Shown in pieces: positions 35,109 through 49,400 of a DNA stretch of 64,000 nucleotides; positions within the stretch are counted from its first letter, which is position 1, and the number at the start of each line of letters is the position of its first letter. The DNA comes from Theobroma cacao. Taxonomy: Eukaryota; Streptophyta; Magnoliopsida; Malvales; Malvaceae. The notes under the pieces are model-generated. The model was not told where the DNA came from and made no database searches. It was given only the letters and a program-made list of their open reading frames with translations. The stretch covers positions 22,338,110-22,402,109 of the forward strand of contig NC_030858.1 in the NCBI RefSeq assembly GCF_000208745.1. The letters are read 5' to 3'. The translations under genes and the position numbers were made by a program.

Positions 35109-38100
35109 ATGGGCGGAGAAGAAGGCGGTGGAGGTGGTACCGCTGATTCAACAACGACAGCAACAACGGGATGGGTAGAAGAACTGCAGAGAAGCCTTCA
35201 AGACTCCAAAGAATCAGCCATCCAGTCTGCTTGCTCCCTTCACCATAACTCCTCTACCCATCTACGCTCTTTGCAGGTTTCTTATGCTTTCTTCCTTGTT
35301 ATACTATTAGTATATATGAAACTTAAAAGAAAAAAAAAGGGAAAAATTTTGTGTATCAAATATCAAATTATGAATGTTTGGGTTTTGCAGGATTTTGTAC
35401 CACATGCATTCTCCCGCTATAAATCATACGAAGATGCATTTGTCAACAAACTTAAAGGTTTTTTTCATAAATATCTATATTTGATTGATGGTTATGGTAT
35501 TACTAACTGATTAGTTTGTAACTGTTTTTTTTTATTGTTTTAATATATAAAAAAGAGGAGTTGATGAGTGCAAAGGAACACCCAGCTGCAGCTATTGGGA
35601 TTACTGTTACTGCTGCTCTCTTTCTTATGCCAGGTTTCTTTTCTTTTTTTTTTTCTCTTTTTCCTTCATTATCATATCATTCTACAATGTCCTGCAACAC
35701 TTGATACATATCATCCTGCTGCCAGAATTATAAACCCACAAAAATGCACCATTTGCAGCCTTTTTTCAAAAAAAAAAAATGAGGGAGCAATTGAGTCTTT
35801 CAGAAATTTGCAAGTTTTGTGGTTCTAAGATATAGAGATTGTTTTGTGGTTCTAAATTCTTTGTTTAGTGGTTCTCATTCTTTTTTTGAAATGCCTTATT
35901 CAGATGCTGTGTAATAATTTTGTTGTGATAAAATGGGCAAATCATGGTTAGGATGGCTCCGACAAACCAGTCATTTGTTATCTATCTTTAGAAGCTTTGC
36001 CAGTGAGGCAACACAACCATTCTCTGGTGAAGATGCCTACAATGTTCAACTATCTCAGTGAGACAATGTGATCGCTGACTGATTTGAATAACAAATCCTG
36101 CCTAGGAAGCACTGTGATTCCCCTTTGACTGCATTAACATTCTGCCTTCTGGTGGCTTTCTCAAATAGAAGCTTGATGTAATGTTTCAAATCTGGATCCT
36201 TTGCCTCTGCAAATTTATGAAATCAAGATGAAAGAAAACTTAAATGCAAAGTGCTATTAACTGTGGTTTGAGTTAGGGACATAGGTGGTGGTGATGATGT
36301 GGTGAGCAGTAGTTAAATTTTGGCTTGCTAGAATTTCTAATCTTAATCATAGTAAGCGGGGAACTTGTTTTGTAGTTATTTTCGAGTTTTGATGTTGTTG
36401 CTTGCATTTGTACTCAGTATTCTTCTTTGTGCAATTTTGAATAATGGCCTTCCACGATCTTGGTTTATCCCCTTCTCCCAAGCTGCTCTATTGTGTTTCC
36501 TTCATATTGGGTCAAAGGTCCCTTTTTTTTTGGGGGGGGGGGTGGGGGGGGGGGGGGTCTGTGGCGCATAATTGCTTGGCACTTCATCCCTTTATTTTTT
36601 CACCATTTCAACCTGTCCAGGTGTACTTACTGGCCCTTATAAATCACAGACTTAAATGCATTTTTTCCCCCAAAATGGAAACAAAAACTTAGGTCACATT
36701 AGTTTGATTTTAAGAAAAAGTTATGAATCTTGGCCTAAGATCTGAGTTTTGTCATATATATCCAAATGATGATTTGTACTCTTTGGCTTTTAGGACTAGG
36801 CTATATCAGTTTTATTTGAATTACGTCCTCCTTATGGCCTCTGTTTTCCCCTCTTTTAGATTTTACAGACAAGTGATGAAATGAAAGAATTTAACTAGTC
36901 TTGATATGTTCTGCTTTTGACTTCTGTATACTTAAAAACATTTTTCTGTTTAGTTTGCCTTTTCAATCTCATATAAACTAATGCCAGAGTGTTTATTGCA
37001 GGCCCAAGAAGGCTTTTGTTTCGTAATACGTTGGGCCGATTTCAAAGTGAGGAGGTACCTACCCTGATAATATGATAGAAGCTTCCTTGACTTCATGGAA
37101 ATATAAGTAGAATTTTGCTAGCAATTTATATTTGCTGCATGACCTGCCATTTTGACTTCTTTACAAAGCAAAAAGTAAATACGCAGGTTCTAGGTATCAT
37201 GTGTCTTAATTTAAGGGTCAATACTTAGCTCTCTTATACATTGCCTTTTTGCTAAAATTTCCTCCAGGCACAATTTCTTAGGGCTGAGAAGAATGTAAAA
37301 GAGTTGAACCTTTCTGTTGATATGATGAAAAAGGAAAGCAGTAAGCTGCTTGAAAGGGCAGCTCTTGCAGAAAAGGATATGAAACGGGGCCATAAAGAGC
37401 TCATGTAAGTAGTATGAGTTTTTTTAATTGTATGCTTCTAAATCTTCATTAATTTTCTGGGTTAACTGTTTCAAGTTGTTTTTAGGAATGCTGGAGGCCA
37501 AATTCAACATCTTGCTAAATCAGTTTACAAGGCTGAGGCCCAAGCTGCAGGTATGCTTAAAGGTCACCTTTACGTGTATGTGTGTGTATTATTTTTCTTT
37601 AATAGACAGTTCTTGCCATCTTGGTCCCTCCGTGAAAACTTGATCTTTTAATTTTGTACTTTTGATGAACCTGGCGTCGTCACCATTAAGCGCCCCCCCC
37701 CCCCCCCTCCCTCCAATTATCTCCGTATTACAGTTATATAAGGATTGTAATAGGAAGTGTATAAACTGAAATTTTGCATATATTCTAGCATGACTTCAAC
37801 AATGTTTCCATTCTCCTATAATGTCCTTCTGACCTGTAGCTAACTAAAATGATAGTAGAACTTATATGGATGTCTGGTCGAGCTTGTTGCTTTCAGAAAA
37901 AGTATGAATTGTATCCATCAGCAGATCAGATAGGTAGCCACAAATGTAGCATAAGGTGTTGTCAAATGGGTTAAGGAAAGGGAACTTCTAGATTCTATTG
38001 ATTGTAACCTTTAAATTGTGATGGGATGCTGTTAACATGTGTACATTTTCTTTAATTTTCTGTATAGATTTGATGGATGGGCTGCGAGAGATCCCTGGCA

Positions 38101-38333
38101 GGGAGGCATTGAAACTACGAGCAGAGGCAAGTCCAACATTCTCTTCATCATCATCATCATCATGATTATATCATTGCTTTTGACAGAAGAATTTCAAATG
38201 AAAGTGCTTCTTCGTGTCTTAACCCTTTTCACATTTATATTAGGTTGCTTCAATGGCTTCTCTTTTGAGGCAGCAGAGGGTTTCACTTGACAAAAGGATA
38301 ATGAAGATATCTGAATTGGGGATACCTGTCTGA
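35109..38333 (+). CDS. RHIP1: RGS1-HXK1-interacting protein 1-like (238 aa, 8 exons)
   Basis: The exons are 35,109-35,276, 35,391-35,457, 35,556-35,633, 37,002-37,054, 37,268-37,404, 37,486-37,550, 38,068-38,126 and 38,244-38,333. They total 717 bases, closing in frame at TGA. The product has a Gly/Thr-rich N-terminus, an amphipathic stretch ([15 protein letters not shown]), a hydrophobic segment at about 88-104 ([18 protein letters not shown]), then [21 protein letters not shown] charged coiled-coil region at about 115-190 follows, with a conserved end [20 protein letters not shown] ... ISELGIPV. This matches plant RHIP1, described as bridging the RGS1 G-protein regulator and hexokinase 1 in glucose signalling. 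The ATG at 35,109 starts the Gly-rich tract; an in-frame GTG lies 30 bases upstream. Intron 7 uses a GC donor. Confidence 0.9.
36531..36557 (+). repeat. Long G-run in RHIP1 intron 3
   Basis: Two consecutive G-runs separated by one T, preceded by a T-run, in the 1.4-kb third intron. The tract could form a G-quadruplex in DNA or pre-mRNA. Homopolymer length may be affected by sequencing error. Confidence 0.8.
37690..37713 (+). repeat. Long C-run in RHIP1 intron 6
   Basis: A run of about sixteen C followed by ctccctcc, in the intron between 37,550 and 38,068. The length is subject to homopolymer error. Confidence 0.8.
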
Positions 38334-39639
38334 TGACTGGGGCGATTTTTCTTGTGTTGATCCCATATGCCGTATGTGCCAATTCTTCCATTGTTGAATA
38401 TTTCCTTTTCTGGAGTTATAATTTTAGTAGCAACATTTTTCATGATCTGATTGAGATCAGTGGTTTGTTTAAATAATTGATTCATGTCAATGAAGTTTTT
38501 GCCATCGGTAAAAGCACCTACTAATTGGTTTTAGGGAAGGGGATCTCTATAGTGATGCTGCATTTTGTAGGTTGTCAAACAACTTTAACAGGATTGAAAT
38601 TAGTTAAAGGTCCTTGGCTTTTGGTACTTATGATTTTGGGTTACCCAATGAGAATGAGAGGAGGTAACCTTCCCATCTTGAAAATAATTATTCTTGAAAG
38701 AAGTGATGTGTGAAGATGAATTCAAAAGGGGCAGAGTGAGGACAACATTGCATAGAAATAGGTCGTTAGGTTCAAATTGGAATCTATTTGATGCTTGACT
38801 TAAGTAATTCAACTTCCACAAGGGACTTGAAAAGTAGAATTGTAAACCATTTATTATGTATTACAAATGTCGTTTTCACCTATTACAGGTTGTAGAGTTT
38901 ACCTAATCTGATGTCATTTAAGTATTTTCAGCTTGATCCACTTTAGCAGCAACAAATATGGTATGAAATTTGTAGTGGTGAAGCAAAATAGTAAAGACTA
39001 TGTGTAAATACTCGAATGTAAAAACTTTATGTATCTTATTCGATTTGTCAAGGCAATTATATTTTCAACTCTTTAATCGCCTCTCGACAGATAATTTCAA
39101 AATTTTTTTAAAACAAAATTTATCCATCTTAAAAAGCGATCAAATAAAAATTAATTTTGAAATTTAAATCTGATAGATAGAAAGAAAGAATTCAATGAGA
39201 AAATCAATAAGCTATAAAAATATTTTATTTATATATAAAACTTGATCAAATAATGCTCACTCTTCCGAACAAGCTAGTGACGAAAAATCAATACCGATAG
39301 ATTGATAAAATTTAATGATAAAATCAGTAAGATATAAAAACTTAATTAAAACGTACTGTTTATATACAAATTGTGATTACTAGTGAAAATTTTATCATAA
39401 TTCCTAATAAAAATACTTATTTAAATAAAGTATGGAGATACCAGTTGTCTCTTGGCTGCGTGCATTCTCGCCTGCACTGTCCCAGTGAATGGTGAAATGC
39501 AAACAGTAATGCTTCCCTTGTTTCTGGCCTTATGCAAAATTCAAAGAGAAGAAGAAAGATGCCCATTTAGGTTATGCTTGGTTAATGTTTCCCTATTTCT
39601 TTTCTTTTTTTTTTTAACAAAGATAATAAGCATTAATAA
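38334..39639. other. RHIP1 3' side and convergent spacer
   Basis: This follows the RHIP1 stop codon and presumably begins with its 3' UTR. The remainder is AT-rich and the ORFs are short and unrecognised. RHIP1 and NUP214 converge here, so their 3' ends face each other across about 2.1 kb. Confidence 0.4.
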
Positions 39640-40050
39640 ATCAATGCATAATATTTTAAAAAAATCTAAATTATTCAAAAAAATTTAAATAACTCCTTAT
39701 TCTTTTATTGTATTCGATTAAATTTTTATATTTTTATTTTTAAATTAATTAATTATTATTATTAATTAAGATATCATTTATCATTTTATATCACGTGATA
39801 TGTAACATATTATAATAAATTATTACGTGACATCATGCTGTAAAAAGATGATATAACCACATGACATTTTCACCTTTCAAATCAAGATCATGCCATCAAT
39901 ACCATATGAACATAAAATAATAAATAACATTTTAACTAATCACAATCAAACTACTAATTATAAAAATATAATTATCGTAAGATAAAAATACAAAAATTTG
40001 ATTAAATTCAACAAAAAGTTTTTAAACTTTTAAATTAATTTTAACGGTTT
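39640..40050. mobile_element. AT-rich inverted-repeat MITE, copy 1
   Basis: The ends are inverse complements (aattattcaaaaaaatttaa on the left, ttaaattaattttaacgg-type on the right, each followed inward by 'gattaaatttttatattttt'). The centre has paired 'tatcacgtgatatgtaacat' and 'ccacatgacattttcacc' blocks. The same arrangement recurs at 58,711-59,190 and 59,385-59,870, so this is a dispersed family. No coding capacity. Confidence 0.65.
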
Positions 40051-40459
40051 TTTAATATAATATCGTAAATAAATAAGAAAAATATGGAATCAAATACGGC
40101 AAAAGGTGGTTAGCAAATATTTGCAATGAAGTACGAGTGTACTTCGGTTTATGATCCACGTTGTTGCGCAGGGATATTGACGGATGTTAAGTAGGCAGTC
40201 GACGTGTATTAAACAATCTTAAGTTAGCATCCTCCCCTTATAAAGTTCATTTTTGGACTCTCTACCGAAAAAATAAACAGTCAACTTGGGATTAAGGTAT
40301 AAGCCCGTGTATTAAGGACCGTTTAACAAAACTGTAGTGTAACTTAACGATCTTCATTTGCAGTCAGTCAGTCCCTTAAAAGGGCAAAAGAGATGACTTG
40401 ATCACTTTTCCACTAATAAATTAAATTCCCCTCGGCCCAGCTATCTGGAATTTGTTAAA

Positions 40460-43400
40460 CTACCTTCTCATTTGTGTGAAAAGCTCAGGAGGTTTGCCAG
40501 TTTGTCCTGCGCCACCTCCAAAGGCTGAGAAACCACCATTCCCTTGCTGGCTGCTGAAAGCGCCAAACCCACCCCCTGTATAGATATTCACATGACATGA
40601 GTCACAAGCTTAAACAATATTTTGAGACCCAAATACAGGCCAAGTTTTACCTGAGGCAGCTCCTGCAAAACCACCACCACCTGAGGCAGCAGCGGCAGCA
40701 GCAGCAAATCCTCCTCCACCACCACCACCTGAGGCCGCAGCTGTGAATCCTCCAGCTGAACCCAGACCAAATCCACCACCACCAGAAGCCAGACCACCAA
40801 ATCCAACACCACCAGAAGCCAGACCACCAAATCCCCCACCACCTGAAGCCAAAGCAGCAAAGCCACCACTACTAGAGGCAACGCCAGCAAATCCACCTCC
40901 TGTTGCAGCATTAGAAAACCCACCAGCAGATTGAGAACCTGCAAAACCACCTCCAAAACCACTCACAGAAGCAAAACCACTTCCTGGTAGTCCAGTACCA
41001 ATCTGTCTTGACTGCCCAAAAGAACCAAGAACTGATCCCAGAGCCTGCTGTCCAACTCCAAGCTGTGCTGGTTGGCCAAAAGCCCTTTGAGCAGGAGCTT
41101 GACCAGATGTGCTAGAAGCAAAGCCACCAGAGAATGCGCCAAAATTTGCAGGGTGAGCCAATTGGGAAGGCTGAGGAGATTGGAAGCTAAAAGATGCAGG
41201 CCTAAACAACTCTCCACTAGGAAGAGCTGTGGTGAACGAAGAGCTAGCCATACGTGGAGCCACAATTCCAAATGGAGCACCAAATGGATTAGGCTTAGGA
41301 GCAGTTGGGTTAGGAGTTGAGCCATTGCCAAAGCCACTTAAGCTTCCCAAGCTAAGTTCAGTCCTTTGGTTTGTCTCAGGAGCCTCCTCCTCCATCTCAT
41401 CCTCTTGTGTAACCGTTACATCCAAACTTCCACTTTTTCCATCAGTGGTGCTAATACTAGTTGACAATGGTGCAGTAAAAAGAATATCTCCAGTAGCAGG
41501 CTGCACTGGATGAGCATTTGATGCCAAATTAGATGCAGGACTTGCAACATTAATGATGCTGCTCTGGCTTCCAGATGATATTCGGGTAGGAGTTTCACAT
41601 ATCGGTGAAGATGACACTGCAGCTTCTGGCTTCAAACTCAATCCCGCTGCTGGAAGTTCATGCTGCAGTGGTAGTGCCTGTGTCATTGAATCGACATTCT
41701 TTTTCAAGCCAAGTGTTTCCATACGTGGTTGAGCCTCAGTTTTCAAAATCTCTGATGGTGAACTTACGGGTGGTGAATCAGAAGGGAAGGGCACAGGTAT
41801 TTGGTGAGGATGAATGGAGAGGGAATTTGAAGAGGAAACACCAGCAGAGGGAAAAATTGATAGTGATGATGATGAAGATGATGCTTTTCTATTAGCATGT
41901 GCAGAAACTATAGAACTTGTCATAGAATCGCTGAATTGTGTTCCAGATGATGAAGATGAAACGATTGAAAATGAGGTTGAAAAGGAAAAGTTTGGGGCCG
42001 ATGATGAACCCATTGTTGCAGATGACATCATAGAAACTGATGTGGGGATTGATGTGACTGATGAGGTTGGCACCGTAGAAAATGATGATGATAATGAAAG
42101 AGTTGATGATGAATCTGAAACTGGTTTTGAGAATGCAGAAGACTCTGATACCTTTTCACTGGGCTGGCTTTTGCTTTTTATAAAATTGACTTGTGAAACT
42201 TTTGCTGAAAGGGTAGAAGATGCAGAAACAGCAGCTGGGGGCATGAACTGGGGGTCATAATTGTTAGAAGAACCAAAAAGTGTACTCTTTGTGGTTGATG
42301 GCACCTGTTTCACATACCCAAGGGCTGAATTTGCAAGCACAGTCCCTTTACCATCTGAATTTGGGATGTCTGTGGATTTCTTTGGCAATGAAGCCACCTG
42401 GGAGATTGATAACTCTTGACATAGATCAGGTCTAAACTGTTGAGTGAATTGAATCTCATTCTCATAGAAAGATGAACTATTAAACCTCTCAAGATGAGAA
42501 GCTCCAGTGTTTGATTTAGCAACAGGAATACTGCAAGTTTCCCCCAAACGATTCTGCACCACCATAGGTTGTGATCCTGATGTTGATGACAAAGCAGAGA
42601 AGTTACTTGTTTGCACTGTACAAGAGTTCCACCCAGTAGATTGTGGCGCAACTAGAGAATTATTAGCCCATCTGAATAGGGTTGATTCAGATTCCTGCTT
42701 TGGGAATGCATCCTGGGTGCCTGTTTTAACTCAAACAAGCATGGAAGGTACGATTAGTGGCTGGCTCCCAAAAGCATACAGCTAAATAAACTTAAGGGAT
42801 ATATGGGAGAAATGACCTTATCAAGAAAATAGTAAGGTTTTAGTTATGCCTTACCTTCTTTTCCAGATTGATAGAACATGGCTGAAGTTGCTGGGTGTTC
42901 CTTTGACAATGAACTTGTTGATTCCTCAGGAGCGTAAGGGCTAAAGTTCTGCTTATCTGTGAAGGATGTTCTTTTTACACTTGCTGATTCTTGCAAAAGC
43001 ATCCTTTTCACGGTAGTTTTTGGAGGCTCAAAACTAGCCCAGCTCTGTCACAAGGTCATACAAAATAATTTACACATTAGAATTTGCAAAAGTTCTAGAA
43101 AGTACAATGGAAGAAGAAAAGAATCTACTAAAAAGTATAAGAAAAAAAGAACCATAGAGAAATAATCAGTAATTATCTCATGCAGGTATGAAGGAAAAAG
43201 TTTCCATCAAGTTATAAGCATGATTGGTAATCCAAAGTGCAATCAAGCAAATAAGAAATTCTAAAACCGTTTAATTAAACTATCTGAAGCACCCGAGCAT
43301 TTGGCTCATTGGTTGCTGCATTATCCCCCTGCTTAAAGAGCAGCGTTCGAATCCCCCCCTCCACCAATTATAAAAAAAAAAAAAAAAGAAAGAAAAAAAC

Positions 43401-46400
43401 AATCTGGATGGTTACTAGTATATAAGAAGAGATCTAATCTATATCATGCTGTCAAACTGTTTGAAATGATAATAGGTTGCCAATTGCCCCACATATTGAA
43501 AGTAAAAACATTTGCAAATGAGCTTTTGACCAAAGCTTCCTGATAAATTGGATTTCTGATGCACCAAATCATTTACATTAAAATTATCTTATAGCTAGCA
43601 CCAATAAAGAATTAGTGCTTTTCCTCCAACAGAGTTGACCAAACTGCCATAATTACCACTGTTAGAGACATACCCCCCCATAAAACCATATCAGGAACAA
43701 ATTTTTCTGCTGCATGCACATTAAGACCTGCACAAAAGAACGATAGGGAAAGTTCTAGCCGACTTGCCCCTATCATGCACCAATACCCTATCATACTATA
43801 CGCAAGATATATTACCTTTTGTTTGGGAAGAAATTAATAGAAAAGAAATAGATAAAGACTCTTCTATGTAACTCTACTTTGACTTTGACCTGTTATGTTG
43901 TCAAGTATATTGGTAGACAGCATTACATAAAAGAGGATTAAGTGAATAGGATAATGATACAGAACAATGGTAGAGGATTCCATCTACAACTTCACCAAAA
44001 GGAACAAGAAAAGAAGAAAATAATAAGAAAGTTAAATAACTCTAGGATTAGTTATAAAATAAACAATACTTTCCACTCTAACAATTGAAGCTCGTTTCAC
44101 AAACAATTGAGTGCACCTTCAACTAGAAGTACATAGCTAAAGCAGATTCAGGATACAGATCTACTATAAAAATTAAGAATTCAGAATAACGCAAGAAGAC
44201 GTTACCTGATCCAGCGAGTCCCTCCTCCTCCTTGCAATTTCTGGGTCAAAACTCTTCAGAGCACTGGATGGGTTTCTCCTGGACTGAATTCTAGAAGCAG
44301 TGGACCCAGAGGAAAGAACAAGTTTCTTCACTGAAGAAGTATTGCTAGGTTTTGTCACACCTGGAGAGGTAAAAGAGGCATCATATGCTAAACCAATTGT
44401 TTGGAACAACTCCTTTTTCACATTTTGTTGTTTTACAGGTGACTCTACACTCAGCATGGCCATTTGTTGTGAGAGGCATTCAGAAAGTTGCTCAGCAGCT
44501 GCTAGTTGTGAATTCATTGTGTTATGTAAAGTATGCAGAGACTGTATGTGTCTGCAATGAAACAAGTGCTCAGTTCAGCAATTTTTCTGCTAAAGCTGTA
44601 AAAACTAGTTTACCATGTACATATTCTCCACCATGAATCTGTAAGCCTCTTTGTCATCTTATAGTTGTAGTGGCTTGAAGACTTTGACAAGGAATGAAAT
44701 AAATTCTGCTCAGGATGCTGGATATGATAGCTAACAAACTGCATTAAACATACCTTGAAGACCCAAATCTACTCTGCAAAGCTCTCCAACCTGCATCAAC
44801 TCCATTGTTATCACCAAATTTATGGAGTTCAAAGGTGTTGAAATGCCTCTCTAATTCAATTAACTCATTGGTCAAATCCTGGAAAAGAAAACTTAATTAA
44901 ACCTCAAATCAGACATGTCCTCTTCACATTAACCATCAACTGACAACTCACCCGATTCAATTTCAGTATATGTCGCCGCTTAAGCTCAAGCTCAGAACTC
45001 AACTTCTGGCGATTCCAGAGGTCCCAGTATTGGCTATCAGAAGCTTGCTTAACAATGCCTTCCATGTATATCTTCCTTGCTAAAACTGGTAACCAGCACA
45101 AGAGTAATTGGTACATTATAACAGAACCAACTCACAAGGTTGTCAAAAGAAACAGAAACATGTACTAAACAAACTGTGAATCTTAAGAATTCAACAAAAC
45201 TCCCACAGCTTACAAAGCCATTGTGGTAAAGTACAGAAAAATAGTTCGTCACCACACTACAAATGTCAGTAAACTCAATCCAATCACCTCTGCTGGCCAG
45301 TAGGATAACTCTAATTAAACATTGTCTAATGCATATTGATTACTTTTATTATTTTGAGCCTTATTGAGCCATTGTGGTAAAGCACAGCAACATAGTTCGT
45401 CACAACAGTACAAATGTCAGTAACCTCAATCCAATCACCTATGGTGGCTGTTAAGATATCTCTAATTAAACATTATCTAATGCATATTGATTACTTTTAT
45501 TATTTTGAGCCTTATTGTGGGTGGGGGGTTGGATAAAGAGAGAGAAAGTGTGGTGGTGCCTGCTAATATTATTTCCCCTCATATGCATCAGATATTAAAC
45601 AGGCAACATAGCATCAACTAATTTAAATCCTTTTAAGTCAAATTGGAGTGTAGAATGAAGCAGATTTGTCTATTCCAACTGTTGGATGGGCAGCATTAAA
45701 CGTCACCTCTAGCCTTCTAGGCATCTGGTGCAGTAAACTTTTTGAGGATCAATTTTTTAACAATTACATGGTGAAACATTTCTTGAATTACCATCCTGTT
45801 AATAACATTCTCAAGGTTGACTAATGTTCCTCGAAATTAAAAATTAGCTCCCATGTTATGTCAGGAAATATATCTTGCTTTCTCAGATTGTTCAAAATAT
45901 GCTTGGGGCAGCAAAGTAAGTGTTTGTGAGATATGAAATAAAAATATCATCAAAATTTAATATTAGCATTTTCAAAATTTAATGAGATTTTAGTCCATCT
46001 GTGGTTAGAATATAACCCCCCCCCCCCAGGCCCCCCTCTTTTTTTGTTTTTTTCATGAATATAATAAGTGACTAAGACACAATTCCTCTAAGGTTACTGC
46101 ACTCTTGATAAAACAATTTCAATCATTTAAATCGCCACACAATCAAAATGCTTGAATTTCAATGAGATATTTTAAAACTTGACAATACCTTGAACAGTTT
46201 TATCAAGAAGATGCTGGATCTTCCCAAGATGCTCATCCATCATGTTCTACAAGGCCCAGAAACAATCACAATGGTCAAATAATAGAACAAAAAGCATGTA
46301 CATCCAATTGGATGAATAGCACTTAGAGAATCTGAAGAAAAATGAATAAAACTGCTTCAAATGCATCCAAGATTATACAATGCAAAGACAAAGAACATCG

Positions 46401-49400
46401 TCCACATCCATAAAGTAAAGGATAACTTTAAATTACTTTCATTGTAAAGTTAATCACTATCCAGCCTTTCTCGACTTTGAAAAAAATGGATTAAGTCCAA
46501 GATTTAAAATGATGCAGGATCCTCTTCCGTGTGATGATTTGAGCTCAATGTTTTATAGTAGAATGCATCAAATATTGGTGGGTTCCAAAATTGAAAGAGT
46601 TCAGAAATATAACCATACAATTCATTATTTTTTATCTTGGTGGGTTCTTTAACCAACATTTGTGGAAAAACATTGAGGCCACTTGGCAGCTGCAATTTTT
46701 TGAGACCCTCCCAGGATTTTTAACAAAGATTTGGGCATTTGAAAACTTTCCAGCTCGTATTTTCCTTTTTTTTTAGCATTTCTGGGACTGAAGATAGAGT
46801 AACACCATTGAAGAGGAGAGGGAGGAAGCCATGGGGAAATAGGGAAGAAGCGGCCAAAGGCCTGTTTGTGCGAGATCAGCAAGGGAAGGGGTGTCAATAA
46901 AGGTGCAAAATCTAACCCAAAACATGAAAACTGCCTGAATTGATTCAAAATTGAAACCGGTTCAATCTGAATCAACTAAAAAGAGTCAAAGACCAGAATC
47001 TAAAAGAAGTCAAACCCAAAGTGATCGGAACCGACATGACAAAACCTGAAGTGACCTGAACCTGAAATGAACCGAACGTACAATGATCCAATCTGAAACC
47101 CTAAAAAATCCAAGTTTATGACCCAAAAAGACTCAAACTATTATTAAATGATTTTGTCTAAAATAAGTTCAAGGAAAAATGATAAACTTTTTTCTTATTT
47201 ATCATGAAAATTTTAAATTTTTTTAAAAGTAATATTATTTATAATATTTTTACAATTATATAAATAATGAATATTCAACATTTTTAATATTCATAATTTG
47301 AATTGGACTCCGGAACTAATTTAAGACACTAAATATGAATATCAAATGATTTTCTTTATTACCCCTACTATTTACAACAATTAATTATATAAAATTATAT
47401 TATTAATTTGACATTGAATATTTTCATTCCACATGTAAATAATCATGTGAAAAATTGGGAATTGGGAAATTTTTGGAAAGATTGTTGTTGTTATCATTTC
47501 CCACCTACTTTGTCGTTATTTTTCTTATTTTTCTTTCTTCACTAGTAAACTTCAATTTTTATGGAGGAAGGAAAAAGAGAAAGAGGTCACAAAATGAATT
47601 ATTTTATTCAATTTGAAATTTGATTGTTTTATTATTATTTTTTAATAAAATTAAAATTCAATTAAGAATAGGATTAATTAATACTCATAAACAACAATAT
47701 ATTTAAAAGTAAACTAATAAGTAAGAATATCAATACAATTGGTTTTAATTTTAAATATAATCAAATATTGTAATTTATGGATATTAAAATTCATTGTATT
47801 TAAGTAATTAGACTTATTGAGTTATTCTTTAAAATTGAAATTTAAATTTTTTATACTTATAATAAAATAAAATTAAGACTTAAGCACTCAAATGTAAAAA
47901 TTTAAATCAAGAAAAAAATCTCCATTCTTCATCATTAATATCCAAACAATTATATCAATTAATTTCAACTTTTAAATATCATGATTTCATATAGTTCATT
48001 GATTATTAATTATAAATAATAGCTAATAATGTTACTAGTTAAAAAATTAATAAATTAATCAATCACATAAACATATAGAGTTATCAAGTTAAATCAAATC
48101 AAGATAGACCTCTTAATTCTTAATTTTTCCTTATTGTCAAAATGATAAAATGCTAAAATAAATCAAACATCATATCAATTAATTTTAAATACCATGATTA
48201 TTGATTTCCTATTGCTACAAACTTTTAATATTATGCAAATTAATGATCAATAAAATTTATAATGTTATTCATCAAGCCAAAACATCTTTATTCTCTATTA
48301 ATACCAAAATAGTCAAATGTTAAATCTAGAGCATATTATATCAATTAGTTTTAAATATCATAGTTTTGGATTTCTTACAACTTCTAAGTGTTAATGTCAA
48401 GTCAATTAATTGATCAATTGAATGATATATTTAAGAACAAACAAAACATAAAATAGATATAAGAAGAAATTCTTGAAAAATTGAAATATTATAAAAAAAA
48501 TATAATGACTAAAAGATAAATATAATAAGCACACAAAAATACTACTAATGAGTATATAATATACACAAAACTAGAATATCATGTATATTTATACAGATAT
48601 TTATCAAATTTTTTACATTTAAATTTTTTCTCTCAAATTTTTATCTTAAATTGTTAAATTAATTAAAAATATTGACTTGACATTTATAACAAAAAACAAA
48701 ATTATTTATTGCATTTGTGTTTATAAAAGGGTCTATAGCTTGTATAATTGCAAAATAACCCACACCTGCATAAACCCAAAACAGTATGAACCTGAAATGA
48801 ACTAAAATCCAAAACAACCAAACTCGAAGATAGCACAACCTGAACACCCCAATTGCTTTCTTTGGCAATCAAGAGCAATTTTTCATACCCGGACCAGTAA
48901 CTGAATTATTGAGTGTAAACGAACAGTACCGGCCATTTTGAATTCAACATGCATCATATAGTTTTTTTTAATCATGCTCCTTCAACCACCATAACAACTT
49001 CCACTTTTATTTTATATATATATATATATATATATTGAAAAGCACCACTTTTATTATATAATAAGTACCTTTATTACTAATTCTAGGTGGTTCCATGCCC
49101 ATTCAAAAGTTCTGGAAATTCCAAAGCATGCTCAATAGTCAATCAACAGTTGCTCTTGCTCACCACTCTTCACGTGCAGTCTCTGTTCATCCTTTTCAAC
49201 CACATTTTTTATCTTTTAGTTAATTTTCTTCTTAATTCACTTCCTCTGATTTTTTTTTAGTTTGTTCTTTCTTCCCTCTCATTGCCATACAAATCTTGTA
49301 TGAAATCTAGAAGTTCTCAGATCTCTCTTATGAGAATTTCAGGTTTTTTTTTTTCTTCTATCTTCTATTTTTAACGAATATGCAAATAAATCTTAGATCT

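Noticed and set aside
41605..42260. Plus-strand ORFs of about 96 and 148 codons rich in Asp and Glu.
   Set aside because: Antisense shadows of the Ser-rich NUP214 exon 16; Ser codons read in reverse give acidic residues.
43289..43398. Possible tRNA gene (good B box).
   Set aside because: Acceptor, D and anticodon stems cannot be formed, and a related copy with an A-rich tail exists at 8,058; a SINE fits better.
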